Source: an uncultured Pseudomonadota bacterium
GTDB lineage: Bacteria > Pseudomonadota > Gammaproteobacteria > Burkholderiales > SG8-39
NCBI GenBank assembly: GCA_903834835.1
Contig: CAILKO010000025.1
Location: 62,001 to 126,000, forward strand
Direction of reading: 5' to 3'
Length of the DNA: 64,000 nucleotides
Shown: positions 49,863-59,272 of the stretch, piece by piece
How the letters are laid out: each line of letters begins with the position of its first letter
How positions within the stretch are numbered: position 1 is the stretch's first letter
Notes under the pieces: model-generated
The model's input: only the letters and a program-made list of their open reading frames with translations
Told to the model about the DNA's origin: nothing
Database searches by the model: none
Position numbers and translations under genes: made by a program

Positions 49863-50834
49863 ATGAACAAGTATCTCGTCATCGGCGGCAACGGCATCAT
49901 CGGCCACTATCTCACCCGCCAGCTCGTGGAGCAGGGCCAGCGTCCGATGGTGATGTCGCGCAGCGCCGATCCGTCGCTCGTGAAGGATGTCCTCGATCGC
50001 TGCGAGCTCATCGCGGGCGATGTCACCGACGCAGCGATGATGGACCACGTGATCGCCCAGCACGGCATCACCCACATCGCCCACCTCGGCGCGCTGCTGC
50101 CGATCCAGGCCGATGCCGATCCCGCGCTCGGCATGCGCATCAACGTGGAGGGCACCGCCAATATCCTCACCGCGGCGGTGAAACACAAGGTGAAGCGCGT
50201 CATCATCGCGAGCAGCAAGGGCGCCTACGGTTCGCCGCGCGGCCGGCACGGGCATCCGGAGTACCTGCCCATGTCGGAGGACACGCGGCCCTACCCGCAC
50301 ACCGTCTACGGCATCAGCAAGGTGGCCTCCGACCAGCTCACTGCCTGGTACCGGCGCACCCACGGCATCGAGGCCGCCTCGGTGCGCTTTTCTTCCACCG
50401 TGGGCCCGGGCAAGATCTCGCGCCACGGCGGCCACTACAGCCGTTACGGCGGCATGATCGAGAATTCGCTTGCGGGCAAGCCGGTGCGGATCGAAGCGGG
50501 CGGCGATGCGCGCTCGGACACCATCTACAACGGCGACATCGCACGCGGCATGATCGCCGCGCTGCATACCCCCACGCTGCGCCACGACCTCTACAACATC
50601 TCCACCGGCACCGGCATCTCGCTGCGCGAATTCGCCGATGCCGTGCGCCGGGTCATTCCGGGCGCCGACATCGAGGTGGGCGGCGGCACGGAAATCCGCG
50701 GTTCGCAGAGCGTGATCCTCGATGCCACGCGCGCGCGCGAAGACTTCGGCTTCACCGCCGACCCCAGCCCCGAGCACATCGTACGGGGCTATGTGGAGAC
50801 GATGAAACTGCTGGGGCTCAAGCCGGCGGTATAG
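49863..50834 (+). CDS. NAD-dependent epimerase/dehydratase
   Basis: YLVIGGNGIIGHYLTRQLVEQG; YGISKVASDQL. Confidence 0.9.
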   Translation: MNKYLVIGGNGIIGHYLTRQLVEQGQRPMVMSRSADPSLVKDVLDRCELIAGDVTDAAMMDHVIAQHGITHIAHLGALLPIQADADPALGMRINVEGTANILTAAVKHKVKRVIIASSKGAYGSPRGRHGHPEYLPMSEDTRPYPHTVYGISKVASDQLTAWYRRTHGIEAASVRFSSTVGPGKISRHGGHYSRYGGMIENSLAGKPVRIEAGGDARSDTIYNGDIARGMIAALHTPTLRHDLYNISTGTGISLREFADAVRRVIPGADIEVGGGTEIRGSQSVILDATRAREDFGFTADPSPEHIVRGYVETMKLLGLKPAV

Positions 50835-51927
50835 GCAGGACCGCACCGGCGGGCGACGCCCCAGGGGGAGCCATCCGGTAGCCCTGCCAGGCCGCAAGCG
50901 CGCGGTAGAAGGCGCTGATGCTGGGCGGGACCCCTGGCGGCAGATCTACGCTGCCCAGCCAGTTCTGCGGCTTCACCCAGGACTGGATCGCGACGAAGGG
51001 CCCCTCACCGGAAGCGGACAGGTCGATGTGCGCCGGGTCAAGGTGAAAGTGGGCGCGGTCGTAGCGCCGCAGCGCGCGGTATTTCGCGCTTGCGTGCCAG
51101 ACGGAGCGCGCGAGATTCAGTATCCGGTTCGCACCCGCGAGCGCATGGTGACGCTCGAGCGCGCCAGTCATTTCCAGATGCTGGAAATAGAGCCCGTACT
51201 CCGTCCAGCCGAGTGTGGCAGCGAGCAGCGCGGCCCAGCCCGCCGGACCACGACTGTCCAGATGGCGGCACAGCGCGCGCACGCTCTCGGTGTGCAGGAG
51301 CACGGGCGTCTCGCCATAGCAGCGGCCCGCCAACGCGCTCGGACGCGCATAACCGAGCAGGCGCGCGGAGCTCGCCATGCGGCGCAGCTTCACTCCGAAT
51401 TCACGCCCGGCAAAGTCGTCGGTGTAGAGTCGCCGGTAGTCGTCGATGTTCTCGGTATTGGTCCAGGCGCGGCCTGCATTGAGCAGGCTAGGCGGGCCAA
51501 AGGGCACAAGGCAGACGATGTCCGAATCGAGGGTCACGTAGAACTCGGTCGTCACCCGATCCGCGGCGGCGAGCTTCAGCAGCTGCTGGATCACCCAGCC
51601 TTCGGGACGCCGGCCCTCCGGACCGGCCGGGGCGAAGGCTGCCGGGCACAGCCGGCGCTCGTCAACGAGTTCGAAACGCGCGTCGCCCGCGATCTCCGGC
51701 AACAGCGCGGCAAGCTCCTCGTGCTGGTCCGCCGGGCTCAGGATCAGGAAGCGATCCAGTCCGCCAGGCGCACAATGGCGCAGGAAACTTGCGATGAGCA
51801 GGCGCAGGCGCAGGCGCACGCCGCGGTTCGGGTCGTTGCGCCAGGCCTTTGCAACGTCTTCGCGCAGCGTGACGGGGAGCACGTAGCTCAGCCGGGCGGC
51901 GTCAGTGCCAGTCTTCGTCCCGTTCAT
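50818..51927 (-). CDS. Hypothetical protein, DUF6492-like putative glycosyltransferase
   Basis: LSYVLPVTLREDVAKAWRNDPNRGVRLRLRLLIASFLRHCAPGGLDRFLILSPADQHEEL...YVTLDSDIVCLVPF. Family guess by eye. Confidence 0.55.
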   Translation of the reverse strand: MNGTKTGTDAARLSYVLPVTLREDVAKAWRNDPNRGVRLRLRLLIASFLRHCAPGGLDRFLILSPADQHEELAALLPEIAGDARFELVDERRLCPAAFAPAGPEGRRPEGWVIQQLLKLAAADRVTTEFYVTLDSDIVCLVPFGPPSLLNAGRAWTNTENIDDYRRLYTDDFAGREFGVKLRRMASSARLLGYARPSALAGRCYGETPVLLHTESVRALCRHLDSRGPAGWAALLAATLGWTEYGLYFQHLEMTGALERHHALAGANRILNLARSVWHASAKYRALRRYDRAHFHLDPAHIDLSASGEGPFVAIQSWVKPQNWLGSVDLPPGVPPSISAFYRALAAWQGYRMAPPGASPAGAVLPIPPA

Positions 51928-52639
51928 AGCCTGTCTTGATAAGCAACGGGTTGTAGAGCCGCTTGAAAGAATCGACATGCCGCGCGCTGAAGTGATTGCG
52001 CCAGTCCCCCGGCATGCCGCGACGGTAGTGATGGTTCGCCTCCTCGCCCGGCTGGCGACCGCCGGAGAGCGCCTTGAAGGAGGACGCGGAAAGAATGCGC
52101 GCGAGCAGCGCGCGCGGCAGCGCCGCCTCGCCGATGTCGAGATGGTCGAACACGGACGAGAAACACGCGAGCGGATCGGCAATCAGGTCCTCGAACTTCA
52201 GCTCCAGATTGCGCGGCTGGGTGTAGTCCCAGCTGTACATGGCGTACAGAAAGCGCGAGGAGAAGCTCATCTCGCTCTCCAGGCCATCCTCCTTCGACTG
52301 GTCCCGAAGCAGCTTGCGGTGATAGTGCAGCCGCGGCCAGTTGTCCTCGGGATGCGTGTCCAGATGCGAGAAATAGCCCGAGACCACGACATCGCGCGGA
52401 TCGCGGATCACATGGAAACCCGGGCATTCGACCAGGCGCGCGTAAAGCCAGTCCGCGTTCCAGCAAAGCAGCGCGTAGGCCCGGTCTATTTCCTCCAGCA
52501 CGCCGGGCTTGGGCATGCGCAGGTCGTGGTTCTGTCCGAGGGAAGCGAGCCCCAGGTGGCCGAGCACTGCTCGCAGCACCTGAGTGACCCAGGTGGACCC
52601 GCACTTGTGATGGCTGTAGTAGGCGAAGCGCGGCTGCAT
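51902..52639 (-). CDS. Sulfotransferase domain protein
   Basis: SHHKCGSTWVTQVLRAVLGHLG (5'-PSB loop) and GFHVIRDPRDVVVSGYFSHL (3'-PB motif). Confidence 0.85.
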   Translation of the reverse strand: MQPRFAYYSHHKCGSTWVTQVLRAVLGHLGLASLGQNHDLRMPKPGVLEEIDRAYALLCWNADWLYARLVECPGFHVIRDPRDVVVSGYFSHLDTHPEDNWPRLHYHRKLLRDQSKEDGLESEMSFSSRFLYAMYSWDYTQPRNLELKFEDLIADPLACFSSVFDHLDIGEAALPRALLARILSASSFKALSGGRQPGEEANHHYRRGMPGDWRNHFSARHVDSFKRLYNPLLIKTGYERDEDWH

Positions 52640-54489
52640 CAGGCGGTCACGGTTTCCGGCACGTCGATGAAGCCGCCGGACTGGCGGTGCCAGAGCGCGG
52701 CGTAGTGGCCGTCCAGCGCGATCAGTTCGGCATGGCTGCCCTGCTCCACGATACGGCCCGCGTCCATCACGATGAGCCGGTCCATGCGCGCGATGGTGGA
52801 CAGCCGGTGCGCGACCGCGATCACGGTCTTGCCCGCGATCAGCGTGCCGAGGCTCTCCTGGATGGCAGCCTCGACTTCGCTGTCCAGCGCCGAGGTGGCC
52901 TCGTCCAGCACGAGTATCGGCGCGTTCTTCAGGATCACGCGCGCGATCGCGATCCGCTGGCGCTGGCCGCCGGAGAGCTTCACGCCGCGCTCGCCGACCT
53001 GGGCTTCATAACCGGTCTTGCCGCGCCAGTCCTCCAGCCCGCGGATGAATTCGTCGGCATGCGCGAGCCGGGCCGCTGCCACGACCTCCGCGTCGTCCGC
53101 CTGCGGCCTGCCGTAGCGGATGTTGTCCGCGATCGAGCGGTGCAGCAGCGAGGTGTCCTGCGTCACCACGGAAATCTGCGCACGCAGGCTCTCCTGGGTG
53201 ACGCGGGAGATATCCTGACCGTCGATCAGGATGCGGCCGCCTTCCAGATCGAAGAAGCGCAGCAGCAGGTTGACGAGCGTGGACTTGCCGGCACCGGAGC
53301 GCCCGACAACGCCGACCCGCTCGCCCGGGCGCACGACCAGATCCAGCCCGTCGATGATCGGACGCTCGCGGCCGTAGCCGAAGCGGAGCGTTTCGAAGCG
53401 GATTTCGCCGCGACTCACCGCAAGCGACATCGCGTCGGCGCGATTGAGCAGCGTGATCGGTCGCGCGATGGTCATCATGCCTTCCTGCACGACACCGATG
53501 TTCTCGAAGATGCTCGTGATCTGCCAGGCCACCCAGCCCGACATGCTGACCATCTGCCAGGCGAGCGGCAGCGCCATGGCCACCGTGCCCACCTCAACGG
53601 CACCGCGCATCCACAGATGGATCGAGATCGCCGCGGTGCCCGTCACGAGCAGCGCATTGAGGATCGTGAGGCACAGGCCGAACAGGGTGTTAAGACGCAG
53701 TGACCGATGAAAGCGACCGGTATGCTCGTCCAGCGCCTCGCGCACGTAGTCGTCCTCTTCACGCGCGCGCGCGAAGAGCTTCACCGTGAGGATGTTGGTG
53801 TAGCTGTCCACCACGCGCCCGGTGAGGCGCGAGCGCGATTCCGACATCTCCTTGGAGCTGTCGCGCATGCGCGGCACGAAGTAGCGCAGCGTCGCGAGAT
53901 AACCCGCGAACCAGGCGACGACAGGCAAAGCGAGCCAGGGATCGGCACTCGCCATCAGCAGCACGGCGCTCGTGCCGTAGACCATGATGTACCAGACCGC
54001 GTTCAGCAGCGAGACCAGGGTTTCCCGGATCGCGGGCCCGGTCTGCAGCACGCGGTTCGCGATCCGCCCGGCAAAATCGTTCTGGAAGAAGTTCCAGGAC
54101 TGGCGCACCACATGCCAGTGCGCCTGCCAGCGGATGCGGTTCGCCACATTGGCCGCGATCGCCTGGTTCGCGATTAGGTTCTGCGTGACCATCGCGAGCG
54201 GACGCAGCAGCAGAATCACCACCGCCATGCCGGCAAGCATCGGCCAGTGCTCGGCGAGCAGGTTCTCCGGGCGGGCATGGGCGACGAGTGTGACCACGCG
54301 GCCCATGAATACCGGGACCATGGAATCGAGCAGCGCGACCGCCAGCCCCGCGGCGAAGAGCGCCAGGAACAGGCCCTTCGCCTGGCGTGCGAAATGCCAG
54401 AAGAACGCGACCAGTCCGGCGGGCGGCTCGGGGCGCTCCGGTGCCAGTGTGGGCTTCAGGCGTTTTTCGAGGTAGGAGAACAAGGACAT
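52639..54489 (-). CDS. ABC transporter, fused permease/ATP-binding (MsbA-like exporter)
   Basis: Walker A GVVGRSGAGKSTLVN, signature KLSGGQRQRIAIARVILKNAPILVLDEATSALD. Confidence 0.95.
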   Translation of the reverse strand: MSLFSYLEKRLKPTLAPERPEPPAGLVAFFWHFARQAKGLFLALFAAGLAVALLDSMVPVFMGRVVTLVAHARPENLLAEHWPMLAGMAVVILLLRPLAMVTQNLIANQAIAANVANRIRWQAHWHVVRQSWNFFQNDFAGRIANRVLQTGPAIRETLVSLLNAVWYIMVYGTSAVLLMASADPWLALPVVAWFAGYLATLRYFVPRMRDSSKEMSESRSRLTGRVVDSYTNILTVKLFARAREEDDYVREALDEHTGRFHRSLRLNTLFGLCLTILNALLVTGTAAISIHLWMRGAVEVGTVAMALPLAWQMVSMSGWVAWQITSIFENIGVVQEGMMTIARPITLLNRADAMSLAVSRGEIRFETLRFGYGRERPIIDGLDLVVRPGERVGVVGRSGAGKSTLVNLLLRFFDLEGGRILIDGQDISRVTQESLRAQISVVTQDTSLLHRSIADNIRYGRPQADDAEVVAAARLAHADEFIRGLEDWRGKTGYEAQVGERGVKLSGGQRQRIAIARVILKNAPILVLDEATSALDSEVEAAIQESLGTLIAGKTVIAVAHRLSTIARMDRLIVMDAGRIVEQGSHAELIALDGHYAALWHRQSGGFIDVPETVTA

Positions 54490-54566
54490 CGGGGCCGATC
54501 GGGGAAGGCGCGATGTTACCCGGCTGACGGCGGCGGAGAGAGGAAGGAATTCCGGTTTCCAGCCAT

Positions 54567-54592
54567 ATATAGTAACATAAATGTTACTATAT
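54567..54592. promoter_or_regulatory. ATATAGTAACAT-AA-ATGTTACTATAT palindrome upstream of the ABC exporter gene
   Basis: 12-bp perfect arms with a 2-nt spacer. Confidence 0.72.
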
Positions 54593-54634
54593 TGCCCGCG
54601 AGGCCCGTATTTCCTGCTTCCGGCGCAGCCCGCG

Positions 54635-56503
54635 CTATTCGACCGTCACGGACTTGGCGAGGTTGCGCGGCTTGTCGACATCGGTGCCGCGCGCTAGCGC
54701 CGTGTGATAGGCAAGCAGCTGCAGCGGCACGACATGCAGAATGGGCGAGAGCGGACCGGCCTGGTCCGCGAGATGGATCACGTTCACGCCTTCGGAGGCC
54801 TCGATGCGGCTCGCCTTGTCGGCGAACACGAAGAGCTCCCCGCCGCGCGCGCGCACTTCCTGCAGATTGGACTTGAGCTTCTCCACCAGCGCATCGCCCG
54901 GAGCGACCGCGACCACGGGCATGTCGCGATCGACGAGCGCGAGCGGACCGTGTTTCAGCTCGCCGGCGGCATAGGCCTCGGCGTGGATGTAGGAAATCTC
55001 CTTCAGCTTCAGTGCGCCTTCCATGGCGATCGGGTAGTGCACGCCGCGCCCGAGAAAGAGCGCGTGCTGCTTGTCCGCGAAGCGCGCCGCCCAGCCCTTC
55101 ACTTCGGCCTCGACTTTCAGCACGTTCGCGACCGCCGCAGGCAGGTGACGCAGCGACTGCAGCAGCGCCGCTTCACGCGCGGGCGTGAGCTGGTTGCGCA
55201 GCCTGGCGAGCACCAGCGCGAGCAGGAAAAGCGCCGCGAGCTGGGTCGTGAAAGCCTTGGTGGAGGCCACGCCGATCTCCGGCCCGGCGCGCGTGAGATA
55301 GCGCAGGCGGGAACCGCGCACGAGCGAGCTCTCGGCGGAGTTGCAGATGGCGAGCGTGTTGCCCTGCCCGATCGAGCGAGCGAATTCCAGCGCCGCAAGC
55401 GTGTCCGCGGTCTCGCCGGACTGCGAGACGGTGACCACAAGCGCATGACGGTCGGGCACCACATCGCGGTAGCGGTATTCGCTCGCGATCTCCACCTGCA
55501 CCGGAATGCGCGCGTACTGCTCGATCCAGTAGCGCGCCACCATGCCGGCATGGAAGCTCGTGCCGCAGGCGATGATCTGCACGCTGTGCGCCTCGCGCAG
55601 CATGGCCTCGGCTTCGGCGCCGAAGAGGCCCGCCTGCAGCGAGCGTGCGCCGGCCACGCTCTCGAGCGTCGCGGCGAGCGCGCCGGGCTGCTCGAAGATC
55701 TCCTTCTGCATGTAGTGCTGCCAGGGGCCGAGCTCGACCGCCTCGGCCGAGAGCTGCGATTCGTGCACCGGCCGATCGACCGCCGCACCCGAGGCATCGA
55801 GGATCCTGCATCCTTCCGGCCTGAGTTCGGCGCAGTCGCCGTCCTCCAGATAGATCACGCGCCGCGTCGCCGTGACGAGCGCGCTTGCGTCGGAGGCCGC
55901 GAAGTGCTCGCCCTCGCCCAGGCCCAGCAGCAGTGGCGCGCCCTTGCGCGCCACCACCACCCGCCCGGGTGCGGACTCGGCTATGAAGGCGAGCGCGAAG
56001 GCACCCTCGAGTTCGGCGGTCGCGCGCACCACGGCCTGCAGCAGATCGCCCGCCTCGCGCAGATGGAAAGCGACCAGGTGGGCAACTACCTCGGTGTCGG
56101 TGTCGGAATGGAATTCATAGCCCAGGCCGCGCAGACGCGCGCGGATCGGCTCGTGGTTCTCGATGATGCCGTTGTGGACCACCGCGAGACCGCCCGAGAC
56201 ATGCGGGTGGGCGTTCCGCTCCGAAGGCACGCCGTGCGTGGCCCAGCGCGTGTGCGCGATGCCCGTTGCCGCAGCGAGCGACTGCGCGGTCACGCGCGTC
56301 TCCAGTTCGGCCACGCGACCAACCGCGCGCAGGCGCCTCAGCGCCGGGTGCGCGCCGCCATGTTGCAGCGTCCCGTTCTGCAACTCGCCATCCAGCACCG
56401 CGATACCGGCCGAGTCGTAGCCGCGGTACTCCAGCCGGCGCAGTCCATCGAGCAGCAGGGGAACGATGTCACGGCGGGCGGCCGCCGCTACGATGCCGCA
56501 CAT
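54635..56503 (-). CDS. glmS: Glutamine-fructose-6-phosphate aminotransferase (isomerizing)
   Basis: [38 protein letters not shown]; two SIS domains; C-terminal NLAKSVTVE. Confidence 0.97.
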   Translation of the reverse strand: MCGIVAAAARRDIVPLLLDGLRRLEYRGYDSAGIAVLDGELQNGTLQHGGAHPALRRLRAVGRVAELETRVTAQSLAAATGIAHTRWATHGVPSERNAHPHVSGGLAVVHNGIIENHEPIRARLRGLGYEFHSDTDTEVVAHLVAFHLREAGDLLQAVVRATAELEGAFALAFIAESAPGRVVVARKGAPLLLGLGEGEHFAASDASALVTATRRVIYLEDGDCAELRPEGCRILDASGAAVDRPVHESQLSAEAVELGPWQHYMQKEIFEQPGALAATLESVAGARSLQAGLFGAEAEAMLREAHSVQIIACGTSFHAGMVARYWIEQYARIPVQVEIASEYRYRDVVPDRHALVVTVSQSGETADTLAALEFARSIGQGNTLAICNSAESSLVRGSRLRYLTRAGPEIGVASTKAFTTQLAALFLLALVLARLRNQLTPAREAALLQSLRHLPAAVANVLKVEAEVKGWAARFADKQHALFLGRGVHYPIAMEGALKLKEISYIHAEAYAAGELKHGPLALVDRDMPVVAVAPGDALVEKLKSNLQEVRARGGELFVFADKASRIEASEGVNVIHLADQAGPLSPILHVVPLQLLAYHTALARGTDVDKPRNLAKSVTVE

Positions 56504-56515
56504 GCGCGATCCCCG

Positions 56516-57865
56516 CTATTTCTTCCGCGGCGGTTTCCAGCCTGGCACCGACATCTGGCGCGCGCGCGCCACGGTGAGCTGGTCGGGCGGCGTGTTTTTG
56601 CTGATGGTGGAACCGGCGCCGATATAGGAACCGCGCGCAAGGGTGACCGGCGCGACGAGCGTGGTGTCCGAGCCGATGAAGCAGTCGTCCTCGATCACCG
56701 TGCGATGCTTGGCGAGGCCGTCGTAGTTGCAGGTGATGGTGCCCGCGCCGATGTTGACGCGCTCGCCCACCTCGGCATCACCGATGTACGAAAGATGGTT
56801 CGCCTTGGCGCCGCGCGCGAAGTGCCCGGCCTTCACTTCGACGAAATTGCCGATGTGCACCGCCTCGGCGAGCTGCGTGCCCGGGCGCAGACGCGCATAG
56901 GGACCGATGCGGCAGCGCTCGCCGATCGCGGCCTCGTCCAGATGGCAGAAAGCGTGGATCTCGGTGCCGGCGGCGACACTCACGTTGCGCAGCACGCAGT
57001 TCGGACCGACGCTTACGCCCTCGCCCAGACTGACTTCGCCCTCGAACACGCAGTTCACGTCGATCGACACATCGCGCCCGCAGTGCAGGCTGCCGCGCAC
57101 ATCGATGCGCGCAGGATCGGCGAGCGTGACGCCCGCATCGAGCAGACGTTGCGCTTCGCAAGCCTGCAGCGCGCGCTCGGCCTGCGCGAGCTCCGCCTTG
57201 GAATTCACGCCTGACGTCTCGAGCGGATCGGCCGGGACGGTCGCGACCGCGACGCCTTCGGCGACCGCCATGCCCACGATGTCGGTGAGGTAGTACTCGC
57301 CCTGAGCATTGCGATTCTCCAGCCGCGCCACCCAGGCGGCGAGCCGCGCGCAGGGCAGGGCGAAGAAACCCGCGTTCACTTCGCGGATCCGCAGCTCTTC
57401 GGGCGATGCATCCTTTGCTTCGACGATGCGCTGCACACGGCCGCAGGCACGCACGATGCGCCCGTAGCCCGCCGGATCGTCCTGCTCGACCGTAAGCAGG
57501 GCAAGCCCCGCGCGGCCCGCTTCCACGAGCGCGCGCAGCGTCTGGGCACGGATGCGCGGCACGTCGCCATAGAGGATGAGCACCATGGCGGCGGGATCGA
57601 GCGCGGTCAGTGCCTCCCGCACGGCATGGCCGGTGCCGCGCTGCTCGCGCTGTTCCACCCAGGCGAGGTCGGCCTGCGGGAAAGCGGCCCTGACCGCCTC
57701 GCCGCCGTAACCGTGCACCACGACCAGACGCGCGGGATCGAGACTGCGCGCGGTGCCGAGCACGTGCTCAAGCAGCGGCCGGCCGGCGAGCCGGTGCAAC
57801 ACCTTCGGAAGCGCGGAACGCATGCGCGTGCCCTGGCCAGCGGCGAGCACGAGGATGTTCAGCAT
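56516..57865 (-). CDS. glmU: Bifunctional UDP-GlcNAc pyrophosphorylase / GlcN-1-P acetyltransferase
   Basis: [35 protein letters not shown]; left-handed beta-helix; [27 protein letters not shown]. Confidence 0.97.
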   Translation of the reverse strand: MLNILVLAAGQGTRMRSALPKVLHRLAGRPLLEHVLGTARSLDPARLVVVHGYGGEAVRAAFPQADLAWVEQREQRGTGHAVREALTALDPAAMVLILYGDVPRIRAQTLRALVEAGRAGLALLTVEQDDPAGYGRIVRACGRVQRIVEAKDASPEELRIREVNAGFFALPCARLAAWVARLENRNAQGEYYLTDIVGMAVAEGVAVATVPADPLETSGVNSKAELAQAERALQACEAQRLLDAGVTLADPARIDVRGSLHCGRDVSIDVNCVFEGEVSLGEGVSVGPNCVLRNVSVAAGTEIHAFCHLDEAAIGERCRIGPYARLRPGTQLAEAVHIGNFVEVKAGHFARGAKANHLSYIGDAEVGERVNIGAGTITCNYDGLAKHRTVIEDDCFIGSDTTLVAPVTLARGSYIGAGSTISKNTPPDQLTVARARQMSVPGWKPPRKK

Positions 57866-58010
57866 GCGCGGGATTGGGTCATGGTTTGCAGGGCGAACGC
57901 ACCTGCGGCGGGCATTGATTCGAGTCGGGCGAGTCTAGCATGCGGGCCCCCGTGGCCCGCCTTGCCGGATGGCCTACACTGCACGGCTTTCGACGCGACC
58001 GGAACGAGGC

Positions 58011-59270
58011 ATGAGCGCAGGGCAGGAAGCAACATCGGCGGACGTCGCACGCGCGGCGACACCGCTCTGGCGGCAGGCTCCCTTCGTGCGCTTCTGGCTC
58101 GGCCGCTTCACTTCCCATGTCGCGGGCACGATGATCACCGTGGCGGTGGGCTGGCAGATGTACGAACTCACCGGCAGCGCGCTCGATCTGGGTCTCGTCG
58201 GCCTGGTGCAGTTCCTGCCTGGCGTCGGGCTCATGCTCGTGGCCGGTGTGGTCGCCGATCGTTACGACCGCCGGCTCGTGATGCGCATCGCGCAGCTCTC
58301 CCAGGTCGCCGGGCTGGCCGCGCTTACGGTCGCGAACTTCGCCGGCCTGGTGACGCCCGCCGTGCTGTACCTGACGGTATTCGTGTTCGGTGCGGCGCGC
58401 GCCTTCGAGAATCCGACCATGCATGCGCTGCTGCCGGCGGTGGTCCCGCCCGAGGACTTCCCGAAGGCCGTGGCGGCATCGAGTTCCGGCGGGCAGGCGG
58501 CGGTGATCGTCGGTCCGGCGATCGGCGGCTTCGCCTATCTCGCGGGACCCGGCTTCGTCTACGGCAGCTGCGCGCTCCTGATCGCGCTTGCATCCGTCTT
58601 CATCGGCCTCATCCGGATCGCGCGCAACGTGGCGCCGCGCGAGCGGCCGACGCTCGACACACTGCTCGCAGGCATCCGCTACATCCGCGCGAAGCCCGTG
58701 CTGCTCGGCGCGATCTCGCTCGACATGTTCGCGGTGCTGCTGGGCGGTGCCACCGCCCTGATGCCGATCTTCGCGCGCGACATCCTGGAGGCCGGTCCGA
58801 TCGGCCTCGGCATGCTGCGCTCCGCGCCAGGCATCGGGGCGCTCACGATGTCGCTCTGGCTCGCGCACCGGCCGTTCCAGCACCGGGTCGGACACAAGCT
58901 GTTCGCCGGCATCGCGGTGTTCGGTCTGGCGACCATCGTGTTCGGGCTGTCGGAGTCCTTTGTGCTGTCGCTCGCGAGCCTCGTGGTGCTCGGAGCGAGC
59001 GACATGGTGAGCGTGGTGATCCGGCTGTCCATCGTGCAACTCGAGACGCCGGACGACATGCGCGGCCGGGTGAGCGCCGTGAACTCGCTCTTCATCGGCT
59101 CCTCCAACCAGCTCGGCGAATTCGAATCCGGCGTCACTGCGGAATGGTTCGGCCCCCGGGCCGCTGCGGTTCTTGGCGGCGTGGGCACGCTCGCGGTCGT
59201 TGCGCTCTGGGCGCGCCTGTTCCCGACGCTCTACGGCCGCGACCGGCTGGACACCCGGCCGCGTACCTGA
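58011..59270 (+). CDS. MFS transporter
   Basis: PLWRQAPFVRFWLGRFTSHVAGTMITVAVGWQMYELTGSALDLGLVGLVQFLPGVGLMLVAGVVADRYDRR. Confidence 0.88.
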   Translation: MSAGQEATSADVARAATPLWRQAPFVRFWLGRFTSHVAGTMITVAVGWQMYELTGSALDLGLVGLVQFLPGVGLMLVAGVVADRYDRRLVMRIAQLSQVAGLAALTVANFAGLVTPAVLYLTVFVFGAARAFENPTMHALLPAVVPPEDFPKAVAASSSGGQAAVIVGPAIGGFAYLAGPGFVYGSCALLIALASVFIGLIRIARNVAPRERPTLDTLLAGIRYIRAKPVLLGAISLDMFAVLLGGATALMPIFARDILEAGPIGLGMLRSAPGIGALTMSLWLAHRPFQHRVGHKLFAGIAVFGLATIVFGLSESFVLSLASLVVLGASDMVSVVIRLSIVQLETPDDMRGRVSAVNSLFIGSSNQLGEFESGVTAEWFGPRAAAVLGGVGTLAVVALWARLFPTLYGRDRLDTRPRT

Positions 59271-59272
59271 GG

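Noticed and set aside
54704-57214. 836-aa plus-strand ORF
   Set aside because: Antisense to glmS and glmU; no domain recognised.
57626-59272. Long N-terminal extension of the cyanophycin-synthetase-like ORF
   Set aside because: This part is an out-of-frame reading of glmU 3' antisense and the MFS gene; the real start is ATG 59273.
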